A stretch of DNA of 64,000 bases from Salvelinus alpinus (GCF_045679555.1 NC_092115.1:40309728-40373727), one strand, 5' to 3'; positions 48,536-60,381 are shown, counted from the first letter of the stretch. Made by a program: numbers and translations. Notes: generated by a model from the sequence alone, not told the origin.

Positions 48536-49650
48536 TTTCACTGCTCGACTGAGGGACCCTACAGATAATTGGATGTGTGGGGTAAAGAGATGAGGTAGTC
48601 ATTTAAAAAGAATGTTAAACACTATTATTGCACACAGGCTGAGTCTATGCAACTTATCTTGTGACTTGTTAAGCAACATTTTGCTCCTGAACTTATTTAG
48701 GCTTGCCATGACAAAGGGGTGGAATAATTATTGACTCAAGAAATTTCAGCTTTTCATATTTTATTAATTTGTAAAACTTTCGACAAATATAATTCCACTT
48801 TGACATTATGGTGTATTGTGTGTAGGCCAGTGCCTAAAAAAATCTACATTTAATTGATTTTAAATTCAGGCTGTAACACAACAAAATGTGGAAAAAGTTA
48901 AGGGGTGTGAGTGATTATTTTGCAACAATAGTAATATAACTTTTTTTTATTTAAATGAGCACCTTGTAAACTGCACAGGCACCAAAAACCACATGGAATG
49001 GAAACTGGATATGTTTTTACATCACTGGTTAGAGGACAACCTGCAAAACACATTCAGCTACACTTTGGAATGTTGCATTTCGATACAGGGGTCACTTAGT
49101 GGTGATTTTAGCATGTCAATCTTGGTGGGGCAAACTCAAACATTGTTTTTTTTAGATGTATGTCAGCAAAACAAACGGTTAGGGCCTTGATTAATCTGTC
49201 CCAACAGCAGAGCTTTTTGTCAGCACCATGGAGTAAATCCGTACCACTGCTACACCTTGCTACCAGCGGAGCCTTGTTTGGCAGTGGAACAGTTAATTCA
49301 GCCTCACTTACTGCCTTTAAAAAAAACATAGCTGATATGGCTGACTTGCATAAATAAGAGGCAATCTGTAATTTCGATTAAGACATTAATGAGAGAGCTA
49401 GGACGGACGTAGTCAATGTAACTATTTGTTTAGCGCATTTGAAATGTAGAGCAACGGAATTCCGAACATGGGTCGTTTTTAAAGTGTTCTCCCTGTACAC
49501 CAAGTCAGAACGGTAGGATAAATAAAGGGTGCCTATAAGCAGAGAATGGAAACTCTTACAATATTCATTGATTACATTTCTATAAAACAGGCTATAGGCT
49601 ACATGTGCACCACCAAGTCAGAACCGTAGGATAAATAAAGGTGGCATATA

Positions 49651-50327
49651 CAGTGATCCCTCGCCACTTCGCGGTTCACTTATCGCGGATTCGCTATTTC
49701 GCGGATTTTCATAATGCATTTTTTATTTATTTTTGGTGCATTGTGCTCTGCATTCTGATTCGCTAAAAACTCACTCCCGCTTCTTGTATCAAAACATGCT
49801 ACGAATTGTGCTATCATTTTGTCGTCTCGTGCAGTTATGTGTACGTACATAAAACAGCTTGGCAAATTTACATTAAGTTGGCCAGGAAGGAAGGAAGGAC
49901 TAACGCTTGGTCGCTTAGCAACCATGGTGCGAATGGCCACTGAACTTAAGCGAGTAGCTGAGGAATGGGACCCTTTGATGAGCCGTTCATTACAGTTCTC
50001 CAACGTAATCGATGGTGGCATGTCGGTGTACAAGGATCTTTTTGCAAAGAAGAAAAAAGAGCGACAACAGCTGCCTATCACTATGCTCTTCTCCCGAACA
50101 AACACACCTGCACCGCGGGCTTCAGAAGAAGAGAACACTGCAGAGCGCAGTCAGGATGCAGCGGCCCAGTCTGAAGAGCAGTGAAACGGCCTACACGTGA
50201 GTCACTGTATTTGTATACATGTAATAGTTGCTAATTGTAAAAAAAAAAGAAGTTTTCTATTTCGCGGATTTCACTTATCGCGGGTCATTTTCGGAACGTA
50301 ACCCCCGCGATAAACGAGGGATTACTG
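49651..50327 (+). mobile_element. Tigger/pogo-type element, internally deleted
   Basis: Flanked by TA on both sides. Ends CAGTGATCCCTCGCCACTTC and CGATAAACGAGGGATTACTG are inverse matches, with the typical TTCGCGG / ACTTATCGCGG subterminal words at both ends. At 677 bp it is far shorter than an autonomous Tigger (about 2.5 kb). It encodes only a transposase tail (49819-50184). Confidence 0.88.
49819..50184 (+). CDS. Remnant C-terminal tail of a Tigger/CENPB-type transposase
   Basis: 121-codon frame inside the Tigger element. Its second half (ELKRVAEEWDPLMSRSLQFS, NVIDGGMSVYKDLFAKKKKE, a Ser/Glu-rich acidic end) resembles the C-terminal tail of fish Tigger-derived proteins; the first ~45 codons are upstream of it and may be non-coding. 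No CENPB DNA-binding or DDE domain. It is probably not an expressed gene. Confidence 0.45.
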   Translation: MSSRAVMCTYIKQLGKFTLSWPGRKEGLTLGRLATMVRMATELKRVAEEWDPLMSRSLQFSNVIDGGMSVYKDLFAKKKKERQQLPITMLFSRTNTPAPRASEEENTAERSQDAAAQSEEQ

Positions 50328-50414
50328 TAAACAGACGATAACAGCTCTCACAATATTCAATGATTACATTTCTCTAAAACAGGCTATAGGCTACATGTGC
50401 ACCACCAAGTCATA

Positions 50415-50461
50415 AGAGGGGAAAAGGGGAAAAGGGGGGAAAAGGGGGAGGGGAAAAGGGA
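50415..50461 (+). repeat. G-rich purine tract, GGGG/AAAA
   Basis: Six runs of 4-6 G separated mostly by AAAA on the + strand. It fits the spacing rules for a G-quadruplex. Confidence 0.85.
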
Positions 50462-50639
50462 CCAAGTTATTAAGGTGAGGCATATGGGCAACTAACAGCT
50501 TACTACACAACATACACTTAGTATTACTTTCTTAGCTACAGTATACATATCTCCCTGGCAAATTACATAATTTGTGTAGCAGCATAGAATACATTTTTGG
50601 ACTCACCTTGTTGTGTTGTGCTCACTTGAACAGGAAGGT

Positions 50640-52760
50640 GGTCCTTCTTGTGGGCAAATTCTGTCATCAAACTTTGTCATCAAAGTCTGGCATTCTCTGG
50701 ATTTATGGTGCTTTCAAGACAACTCGTAAAAAACAAGGGTGAATCATGACGTCAGTGATTATCAGGTCGGAGCTCTAGAAAGAGGCCCGAATTCTTGATT
50801 TGGAATTCTGAGATGGATGACCGTTCAAAACGTATTTCCCCAGTCGGAGCTAATTTTTTTCAAGAGTTCCCAGTTGTCTTGAACTCCCTGATGTTTGATA
50901 ATTCCCAGTTCCGAGTTTCCAGTTGTTTTGAACGCGGCAGAAGTCATGCTGGATTGACAGCAGGGTCAATGTCTTCAACCTTTTATGACCCATGGTGTTG
51001 AATGTTTATCCTTTTAAGCTTGGAAAAGAGACCCTTAAACCCACACTTGGACCACACACCCTGATTCCATCCAAACCACTCACTGTTAACTTTGCGATTT
51101 CCAACTTGTTGTGTAATGTTTATGTCCAATGGCCGATACAATACGTTTTATCTATAATTTCTCTTCATAATTTCTCTCATTGTGACAAGGATTGAAAAGG
51201 ATTTGCCAGTAGATTGTCAACTTGATTCATGATGATGACTGCTAGCTTGCTAGCTACGATTTTGAAAGTATGATGTTGACAGTCCAATCAAAGCTATGGT
51301 AGATATAATGATAATGATTTGACATCATTTTATCTGTGGCCAATGACCTTGAGGGCATTTCTAATGTGGCAGCATCCAAGGGGCTTGAATGTTCTAGCTC
51401 TACTCATAGATGTTGCGGTGACGAGGTGTCCCCATGAGTGACAGAACACTGAGCCAATCACGGCTAAACTAGTGAAATTACCAACCCCTAAGCTCCATAT
51501 TTTCCACTGGCTGCCCCACCACCACAGAAAGCATTGAGCTAGGCTGAAACACCTGCATTTTGGAGCTGCCTTAATCAAGAAAACTAAAAAGAGACCATGT
51601 TTGTATGCAGCTTTATTAAGTCAATGAGTTTTCAAACTGATATGTGACACATATTAATGCCAAAATAACCACTGGGCTCACCTCACAGAAAGAGAGACGC
51701 AACACTGTTTTGTCAATCACTCCTATCGATAAATAAGTTGAAATTAATTGCGCAAAAGGGGAGAGATGAGGTTGCACGTCCTGTTAAAACGAACACAGAA
51801 AAACCACCACCTAGACTAGAGCGTCCAATATGGTCTGTGCAGCAAGCTGAATGTTGACGTCCCTACTAATAGGTTGTGTCCGTATAGGATTGTAACATCG
51901 CCCACAGCATCCTCAGTCATCGCAGACTTGCGTCCATCTATTTGAGTTTGCATGGCTCAGGGCTCTCTTGAGGCGTGAGTGGGACTTCACAATTATGAGC
52001 GACCTTTACAGACAATGCTCCTGCGTAATTGTATTCATTCATTTCTCCACTGGCTATGAAACGTCTTTAAAAATGTTTAGTGAATAGGTATTGTGCGGTA
52101 TCAGGGGTGAAGTATGGACCATGTCAAAATTAGGGTTGAATTGCAAAGTAGCACCACTTGGATTTTCCAAGTAGGTTTTGCTTTTACAAATATGTTTATG
52201 TGGGAGAGGGGTGAGATGAGCACTTTCCCCAATATTAAGGCACATATAAGTAGGCCTTAGGTGGTTATTGAAGGTTTGACAATTTATTTGAAGATTGCGC
52301 CCTTGAAATCCTTTGCATATTATATCCTATTTCATTTATTTGTTCAGGTAGTTGCAACTGGCTAGAAAAAGACAGTATCCACACATGAATATGATCAATC
52401 CTCTTGTGGTTTCCAGGCTTACACCTGTGTGTAAAGTGACCATACTCTGTAAAGAATAATTGCCCAATGCATTTCACCTTTTCTCATGATAGTAGATTTA
52501 ATCCAATTGCAAACAGCCTTGTTTGTATATGATCATCATGAATAAACGTTATACATTTTTGCATGTGCTTGTAGGCCTATTTGCGTTTAACATCATTAAT
52601 GTGTAACTCCATTGGTTTTTATTTGTAATTTCATGTCACAATTTGTTAGGGCCGCACCCTGGATTTTCTACTACAGCACTAGAAAAAATAATCGAATCTC
52701 AATTGGTCTCTTCCTGTAGTCGTCATCTGCATTGATCCAACCTCCTTTCTGGTGTTTGGA
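50640..52760. other. No gene recognised
   Basis: Low coding potential. The portion up to about 51760 (from AGTCTGGCATTCTCTGG) has the feel of a dispersed salmonid repeat but I could not identify ends or a family. Confidence 0.4.
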
Positions 52761-52763
52761 CAG

Positions 52764-52947
52764 TATATAAACAGACAGAATCTCTCTCTCTCTGAGCTAC
52801 CTAGTAACATCATAATAACCAATACGTGGACCTCAAATGGGGAGGGTTTACAGCTGAGATTGACGTGTGTTTCAATGGCAGCCGGAGAGAGAGATGTGCT
52901 GCCATAAGAAGACCCCTGTTGGTCCGTATAGGCTACGCTACATGATG
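52764..52947 (+). promoter_or_regulatory. Possible TATA promoter and first exon of an unknown transcript
   Basis: TATATAAAC at 52764 is followed after about 30 bases by a pyrimidine-rich start-like TCTCTCTCTC and, at 52948, by a strong donor GTAAGT after CATGATG. No convincing protein is encoded (an ATG near 52880 hits a stop after 10 codons). Weak evidence. Confidence 0.2.
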
Positions 52948-52949
52948 GT

Positions 52950-54651
52950 AAGTCAGACTTTCTCAATTTCACATTTTAGACATGTACATCTATTTAAAAC
53001 GGGTTATTAAGAACATTTCGTCGACGTGGTCATTGTAGAGATACATTTTCATGTTCACACAATTATGGTTTAATGGTACAGCATGTGTCCCAAAGAAGAA
53101 AACGGTCAGTGTGAGAAAACAGTAAATCGTGATCTATCGTTGACAAATTAAGAGCAGACTCCATCTTTACTGGAGTGATTCTGAAATATATTGTAATTCT
53201 CTCGCTCGTCTGCCGCGATATAGCTCGAGCCTCGAGAAAAATATTCCCTCACCGGTTGCTGTTTTTTTTTTAAAGAACAAATCGCAAAATGTTTTGAGCA
53301 GCCGTTAACTTTCAGTAGCCTATTTACGTAGTTTATCTTCATTTACGTTGAATATCATAAAAAATAAAATCAGCTTTAGATGGGAAACTTTCGTGCAACA
53401 GGTGGCAGGTTTTTCCCGGGCCGGAGTAGGGAAAGGCGAGTCTGATGCTGAGGATGGGAGAGAGATGAAGTAGGGCGTCATTCAGCCCGAGACACCGGAC
53501 AGCTCCTACATTCACAATGTCTATTCGCCTATTTATGTGGGTCAATCAATACAAAGGTTGTTTCTTTTAAATTCGCCACCAGATTTTAAATGTGTTTGTT
53601 GGTCTTGTTAGCAACTACATCACACCATGTAATTATATAATGAGTAGGCTTTTGCCTCAGAATATATACACAATACCCTTAATTCATCTGGAAATTTTTT
53701 TAAATATTGAAATCACCATTTACTTTCAAGTGTAAAGGTTCATGAAATTCATGTCAAAAAGAGCCATTGATATGTTTATGTTTCATTTGACTTTTGAATG
53801 TAATTTTCACTCTAAAATGTTATTGCCAACAGAAAATCAAGGCAAGGCAGGTCTTGGCAAATATAACTATGCAAAAGAGGAATTTACTTTTCCACACAAG
53901 ATGACAAATCTCCTCTAGTCAATCTGTTCTCCTAAGAGAGGGCTTTCTCTGCTCGTGATCAGCCAACCTCTCTACCAACCATGGTTGCCAACAACGACTG
54001 TCAAGGCCCCTTCCCCCCATCCTTCCCTTCTCTTCCTTTGCTAAACTGTCACCCCCACCCCATCCCCCTCTCCCAGTTGCTCCCAGTCCTGTTGCATAGC
54101 TACTAGCACTGCCCGTGAAACACTGGAGATGGAAGACAAAGATTATAGCTGTGTACATGCATGCACGCTAGCATGGCATATGTTGAAAAATAAAAATATC
54201 AGATGATGTTATGGAAAATTAAGTCTAAAGCCAACAACAATCTGATTTATTTGCTGTGGAAGTGCAGTGCAGTTTATTTTTTACTGTCATTAGTGGAGGT
54301 GACTGTAGTGTATAGATAATGTAACATCATATTTACAGTATGAAAACATAGAACCATTTGAATAAATACCTATGTAGATCGGGCATACTAATGAAGGCCA
54401 TCTCCATTTCTTTAATGCTAGAATTTGACTAGAAAAGAAGGCCTCCATGCAGTAGCAGTGCCTTAGCAAATAAGGTTTATTATGAGTGCTATGTTCCCCT
54501 CCCCCTATTCTCCTCCACCTCCCCTCATCCTGCTCTCCTCCTCTCCTCTGCCTCTTTGAGAAGAGCTGAAAGGTTGGCATTAGAACAACAAAGGCAGGAC
54601 GGAATGTCAACAGGCTTCAGAGAGAAATAGGCCGAGAGAACGGAGAGATGG

Positions 54652-54686
<35 letters not shown>

Positions 54687-56600
54687 CACAGGAATGAGAA
54701 AAGGATAGTGTGAAATCAACCTCTAGCCCCTACGTCCCTTGTCACTTTTTATATCTTCCACTAGAGTTCCACTACAGCTCCCAAATGCAGTGTGAGTATG
54801 CATAGGAGAGTGTGGTATTTACATGTTGAGTGCATACTGTATAAATGTGGATGTGCGGAGCGGGAATACAAATGTTAGGTGGGTACATACGTGAAATGTC
54901 AAGTGGAATGTGAGTTTTTACCCTCAGAATCTGTGTCAAGGCTCTGTGCTATCACATTTTGTATCATTATTCTCTTTCAGCTGAAGCAAGGGATGAATAA
55001 AACACCAGACAGATGGATGGATGGAGGATGGAGAGAGAGAACTGGTCCTAGTGCAGTGTGGAAGACTAGTGATTTTGTTGTGATGCTGAGCAATGAGAAT
55101 AACAACAAGTCCCAGTCTGCCTCTCAGCACAGGGCACTTCCCTACAGTCTGCTGCATATTACTGTGTGTGTGTGTGTGTTGTTTCACGGTGTAATTGCAG
55201 CATAAACATGCATGACTATAAATGCAAATAAAACCATCATGATGTGTAAGCTGAAATAGCATAGACATTTAATTCAAGACTGGAACATTGATAAAATACA
55301 AAACATGTACAAATGGTCACTTTCATACAATCAGAAAATGCATTTGAAATTTGGTACCTCATCGCAAACATGCTTTGATCAGTTTCCCAGGCAAGCTGTT
55401 AAAAATGAGAAGCAGCCATTTTCCCCTAGTAATCGCATGTGACTTGCATTTAAAACTGGTACAGTTGAACTAGGGCAGGAGACCAACGGTAAATGACTTT
55501 ATGACTACACTTTGTAGATAAAAACACCTCTATAATTGCTTTATCTGACATCAACAGACTTCATCAACATTTGCAGAAAGCCTAGACACACTAACACATT
55601 ACAGATTTGAACCTACAGACAATGTACAGGCAGCATTTACATGACCATGGAGACAAAGGGCATTGGTAATGGATTTGTATAAAAGAAGCCATTTTGAAAT
55701 GCTCCGTTACCAAGCTGGAATACTTCAAATCAATTTAGCATTCCCCTCTGTTCCATTTGACCCAATGAGTCATGAGAACACATAGCCTACCCAGACCTGT
55801 GTCTGTTCTATTCATTGTATTCATATGACTGCACACAGTTAGCGTTGCTGTCGAGCGTGTCATCACACACACACAACACTTCAGAGGTCTTCACGTTACA
55901 GCCCTACTTCAACCTTCCGCTTAGCACCGTAGTTTATTGTGCACCTTATTCTCTAGACACAGAATATTGCATGTTAATTAAAGGAATGGGTTATAAGAAC
56001 CGGTGGCTAGAACTCAAATCCTTTGATGTCCACGCATGTAGCACCTGAAGGGGGCTTAAGGAGGGCCTGTCTGAAATCATTAAAGCAGATCTCAATTGCA
56101 CACTAGTGACCACACATAATGAGATATAGCCACGATGGTCACTCTACGCCCTGATATGCTTTCCATTTAACCACCCACCTCCTCCCCCCAGATAAGTCTG
56201 ATTGGTCACAACGGGTGCTGCACCTTGGTTAGTGGATAAGGAGCACTCGCCACCATTACAATGGAAAGCATTTTGAAGACATGAGAACGCCTCATATAGA
56301 TACAACATCCAACCATAGGTGGAGTTGGGCTTCCTGTGTGGTCACAGTAGTAGGTGGGCTCATTCCATACAACTATGAGGGTTCCCTTAAGTAGGTGAAG
56401 CACGTGGCCTGGGAGTTCCAGCTGTCTGAAAGTCACTGTCTCTGGATCATATGTACTGTGAACGTCTGCGAGCATGGGTTTGAATCTGACCCACTGCTCT
56501 AGCACCCTCTCTCCTCTATATTTCTATCCTATCCTTAAAAAAGTTCCCCCTGACCCTTACCCTGCCCCACTCTGTGTAGTAGGGGCTTCATTCACTCGGG
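52950..56600. other. No gene recognised
   Basis: Many short frames only. Contains a (GA)n microsatellite, and a GT microsatellite at about 55164-55178. Confidence 0.5.
54650..54684. repeat. (GA)n microsatellite
   Basis: Alternating G and A interrupted only at the left edge. Confidence 0.95.
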
Positions 56601-56613
56601 GTTTGAGGCTCCT

Positions 56614-58352
56614 TCAGTATGTGTAGGAGTTCTCAATGACAATGTCTCTGAAGAAGGGGAACCAGTCTGCACAGGCAGGCGAGGTAAATGTAGACAGGGC
56701 AGAATGACTTCTTCTGGCGGGTGATGAGGTGGAGGGCAGCATCGCTGGCTGGGGAGGCCATCATATAGGCGTGGCCTCTGCAGGCGGGATAGTACATGGG
56801 AAATTAAAGATACGCTGCAGGGTAAGACATTAAGGGTACTGTGATGCATGCTACATGCAGGATGTGTTTAAATGTTTTGATCAGGTTTCATCTCAATTGA
56901 ACTTCCTGGTTTACTAAAGGTTAAATAATAGAGTAAGGACACCTTGATAAGACCTACATGATACCTACTGTAATGTTTTCTACTTCATTCTACTTTATCT
57001 AAGGCCTACTATAAATGTAGCAGGTATTGTACCTTCATAAATATCCAACTACTGCTACACAAGCAGTCAATACAACTCATGCATGTAAAGTCACGGTGAC
57101 ACTTGAAAATGTTTATTTTACATGGCCAGTCATTCAACATCACCAGCACAACCACGCACACTACCCAGTCATAATGCCATTTATTCAGTAGGAAAAGACA
57201 AAAGCTCTAGAACACATATAAAAAATAAAAAAAAAGACTGTAAATGGATTTTGTGTGTCTGACCTGATTCTGTGTCGATCAGGCCCAAGGTGGTGATGGT
57301 CAGAGATACATTGCTGTGCTGCATGGCTAGCTCATGCTGTATGGTGCCAAAGAAAACGTTCACTACAAGAAAACGTTGGCCGCGTAGGGCTCCACGGAGT
57401 AGTCATCCTACCTGTGGGGGAGAGAAGGAGAGACAGGGTGGAAAGAGCGTTGGTGAGTTCACACAGTATTGACAGTGCTTGTCTGAGTACTTCAGACAGA
57501 AGGACAGATCTTGGGTTTATTCCCCTCTAACAATACAGTAGAAGGAGTACAAGTGTAGTGTGCATCTGTATAATACTGCATCTGTATAAGACTGTATTTG
57601 TATAAGACCGTGTGTTGTGTACTCACCCAACAGAGAGGATACTACGATCACAGACCCTGTACTCCAACACTGGCAAAGCTGCAGAAGCAATGTTCACGTA
57701 GCTGAGGAAATTCACCTTTGGAAAACAGCAACACATTAAAAACTACTATAGCATAGCCTTGTCTCACTTGGCTAGGTGCAAGGCTAAGTATAGCCTAATA
57801 TAAAGAAAAAAAACTAAGCGTATCTGCATCAGTTCCCTGACGTGCTCCCTGTCTCCGTTCCATATTGCGAATGGGGAGGATCCAATGTGATTCAAAACTA
57901 GGATGTCAAGACATCCTGCAGAACAAAAAGACAGTTGGAAAATGTAAACTAATGTGCCGTATGAATCTTTAACATAATACAGACAATGACTGAAGTTAAT
58001 CTAAGTGATCAGTTCTTACCCAGCCATCCTCACCCCTCTCTCTGGATCTGAGGCCTGGCACACATCTCCTGTCACATACAGAGCCTTCTGGGCCCCCAGG
58101 CTTGTGCTGTCCTCTGCCACCTACAGGACAGAGGAAGCAATGACACACTGGTAAAGAGGCTGTCACCATCTGGTCATAATAGAAAGGACAGATGTACATA
58201 GTTAGTCAGACAGATCCACAAACCTTCTGCAAGGCGTGCTCCTTCCTGGCCGTGATGACGATCTGGCCACCCATCTTTGAGTAGCGGTATGCCACCTGCT
58301 CTCCTATGCCCGTGCTGGCACCAGTCACCAGCACCCTGGCACCACGATCAGA
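56614..58352 (-). pseudogene. hsd11b1l: hsd11b1l-like short-chain dehydrogenase, decayed
   Basis: Exons on the - strand: 58224-58352 (SDRGARVLVTGASTGIGEQV, the Rossmann NAD(P)-binding TGxxxGIG motif, then IVITARKEHALQK), 58020-58120 (LGAQKALYVTGDV), 57824-57915 (LDILVLNHIGSSPFAIWNGD), 57627-57715 (VNFLSYVNIASAALPVLEY), 57264-57411 (EPYAAN then FFGTIQHELAMQHSNVSLTI) and the last exon to 56614 (DWFPFFRDIVIENSYTY). Family members reduce or oxidise 11-oxy steroids or related substrates in the endoplasmic reticulum. Lesions: the exon 58020 to 57915 join is out of frame; the donor after 57824 reads AT instead of GT; the catalytic Ser segment at the end of the fourth exon is shortened; TAG TGA at 57360-57365 follows PYAANVFL and the catalytic Tyr-x3-Lys Lys is lost; a one-base shift lies before DWFPFF. 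The N-terminal membrane-anchor exon is not found. Confidence 0.85.
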
Positions 58353-58430
58353 CTGAGGGGAGGGACAGACAGACAGTGAGTCAGGCTGCTTGGGGTGAGG
58401 AAGACAACTGATGAGGGAGGAAGATCATTT

Positions 58431-58815
58431 TACATTTTAGTCATTTAGCAGACGCTCTTATCCACAGCGACTTACAGGAGCAATTAGGGTGTCACGTGTG
58501 CTCCCTCTCCGGCCTCTAGGTCACCAGGCTGCTCGTTAGGGCGCACACCTGTCACCAGCGTTACGCGCATAATGACACTCACCTGGACTCCATCACCTCC
58601 TTGACTACCTGCCCTTTATATGTCACTCCCTTTGGTTCCTTCCCCAGTCGTCATTGTTGCTGTTTCATGTCGGTGTGTTTCTTGTTTTGTTCGTGTATTT
58701 ATTAAATGTATTCACTCCCTGAACTTGCTTCCCAACTCTCAGCGTACATGGTTACATAGGGTTAATTGCTTTGCAGAAGGGCACATCGACAGGTTTTTCA
58801 CCTAGTCGGTTCGGG
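58431..58815. mobile_element. LINE/SINE tail repeat split by a solo LTR
   Basis: ACATTTTAGTCATTTAGCAG and GACTTACAGGAGCAATTAGG lie before the LTR; GGGTTAATTGCTTTGCAGAA, GGGCACATCGACAGG and TTTTTCACCTAGTCGG after it. This is the very common teleost tail also seen at 43475-43530. Confidence 0.85.
58490..58756 (+). mobile_element. Solo LTR (gypsy type) with perfect 5-bp target duplication
   Basis: 267 bp from TGTCACGTGTGCTCCC to ...GTACATGGTTACA, starting TG and ending CA, flanked by TAGGG on both sides (58485-58489 and 58757-58761). Contains a TATA-like CTTTATATGTC near 58613 and a TTATTAAATG poly(A)-like word. No internal genes. The split repeat around it reads through once the LTR is removed. 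Confidence 0.92.
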
Positions 58816-59674
58816 AATTAGAAGATCATCTGATCACAATGGATATGATACAATGTTGGTGTTTTGAGGTCGAGCATGAATTTGTGTTGAACGGATCATC
58901 ATCATCACTACCATAAAGACCCTCACATCAAATGTCCGACATATTTGAAGCCAACACGCACGTCAGAAAGAGCTCCATTATATTGTCAAATAATCACAAC
59001 AGTCAAATCAGTGCATTAAATCTCAATGTACGTGAAATAGAAAAAGGTCCAAATGAATATAAGAATGGAAAATTAAAATGACAACAACTGCCTTAAAAAT
59101 GAAAGAATATACATAAAAGTAGCTCAAAAGGTGTATTCAAAACCTTGAATAATATTTTTGCCTGCCCTTTGCCTTGCTACTCAACTGACATGGCTAGCTA
59201 CTGTTGGAGAACTGGAAGAAACGTGTCCTTCCAGAGGACTGCCATCAGCCAAATACTAGACATGAAAAAACATGGTCTTCATCCTGCCCTTCATAATCAT
59301 GTTGAATCCATTTCAATGCTACAGGTGATGCTTAGGTAACACACCTTATTTTTTTTTTTTTAAATCACGCTTGTGTCAATATCCGAGTTGATTTTTGGCT
59401 ATCTAAAATCAAAACTGTCAAAAAGTATGTTCTAAAAACTCCACCAGGTTCTGTAAAGGATGGTAGCCTATGTAGGTACTCTGCTGCAAGCCGCAGGAAG
59501 AGAGGTTCTCGCCATCCAATGGATGACGTCCACTTCTTCAAATGTATAGTAGGTATAGCCTACCGCTTGTCTTCCCTGAAAGAGGAAAGGGGGATATCAG
59601 GTCAGTTGTACAACTGAATGCCTTCAACTGAAATGTGTCTTCCGCATTTAACCCAACCCCTCTCAGTTAAACTA
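58816..59674. other. No gene recognised
   Basis: AT-rich, short frames only. I looked here for the missing first exon of the dehydrogenase and found none that is convincing. Confidence 0.5.
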
Positions 59675-60381
59675 AGGGCTCTATTCAATCTTTATCGCTG
59701 AAGTGTTACAGATTGTACAAGAGAAATTTAAAGGTAATTTCCGATTGAGCCGACATACACCGAGTGTATAAAACATTATGAACACCTTCCTAATATTGAG
59801 TTGCACCCCCTTATGCCTTCAGAACAGACTCAATTCGCCGGGCCATGGACTCTACAAGGTGTCGAAAGCATTCCACAGGGATGCTGGACCATGTTGACTA
59901 CAAGGCTTCCCACAGTTGTGTCAAGTTGTCTGGATGTCTGTTGGGTGGTGGACCATTCTTGATACATACTGTTGAGCGTGAAAAAAGCCAGCAGCGTTGC
60001 AGTTCTTGATACACTCAAACCGGTGCTCTACTACCATGCCCCGTTCAAAGGTACTTAAATATTTTCTCTTGCCCATTCACCCTCTGAATGGCACACATAC
60101 ACAATCCATGTCTCAATTGTCTCAAGGCTTAAAAATCCTTCTTTACCCTGTCTCCTCCCCTTCATCTACACTGATTGAAGTGGATTTAACAAGTGGCATC
60201 AATAAGGGATCATAGCTTTCACCTGGTCAGTCTATGTCATAGAAAGAGCAGGTATTCTTAATGTTTTGTATACTCAGTGTACGCAGCTTCGCTGTGAATG
60301 CAGTCTCCATTGACGTGGGAATATTGCCTTTAAATTTAAATCACGCTGTCACGCTGAAATTTACAGATTGAATAGAGCCCT
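59675..60381. mobile_element. MITE with GGGCTCTATTCAATC ends, hosting another MITE
   Basis: Inverted ends AGGGCTCTATTCAATCTTTA and ACAGATTGAATAGAGCCCT; the inner parts also match as inverse repeats. Excluding the insert it is about 185 bp. No coding content. Confidence 0.85.
59758..60279. mobile_element. 522-bp MITE (CACNGAGTATACAAAACATT ends) nested at TA
   Basis: Ends CACCGAGTGTATAAAACATT and AATGTTTTGTATACTCAGTG are inverse matches with TA on both sides, so it fits the Tc1/mariner superfamily. No transposase frame. Confidence 0.88.

Larger units (their letters stand above)
42491..48922 (-). mobile_element. Tc1-like element expanded by nested insertions
   Basis: The left end CAATGCCTTCAGAAAGTATTC follows a TA at 42489. 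Transposase C-terminal blocks are on the - strand at 42828-43064 (LGDLFTFQQNNNLKHKAKST, then SFDSNLLENLWQDLKM). The same element resumes at 46331-46460 (GCCTGTATCTTTGTAGTGAC) and at 48537-48922 (ACTGCTCGACTGAGGGACC to the degraded right end). Between the three pieces lie an L2-like LINE and then an opposite L2-like LINE plus a SINE piece. Removing the inserts leaves about 1.5 kb, a normal Tc1 length. Confidence 0.88.
49495..50408. repeat. ~113-bp tandem repeat, second unit split by an element
   Basis: Units begin CACCAAGTCAGAA at about 49498, 49611 and 50402 (third partial). Each has GGATAAATAAAG, TCACAATATTCA-type and CAGGCTATAGGCTACATGTG blocks. The second unit is interrupted by a 677-bp Tigger-type element. 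Confidence 0.85.

Noticed and set aside
49495-50408. CRISPR-like array
   Set aside because: The repeated units are long (~113 bp) tandem copies without spacers, in a vertebrate genome.
54879-55205. 108-codon open frame with an AG before CTGAAGCAAGG
   Set aside because: No protein family recognised, low-complexity 3' end (GT repeat), and no matching donor-defined neighbours.
58816-59674. Missing first exon of the dehydrogenase pseudogene
   Set aside because: No hydrophobic signal-anchor segment or matching donor was found; the CCTCTTTCAGGG word near 59580 (minus strand) is followed by stops.
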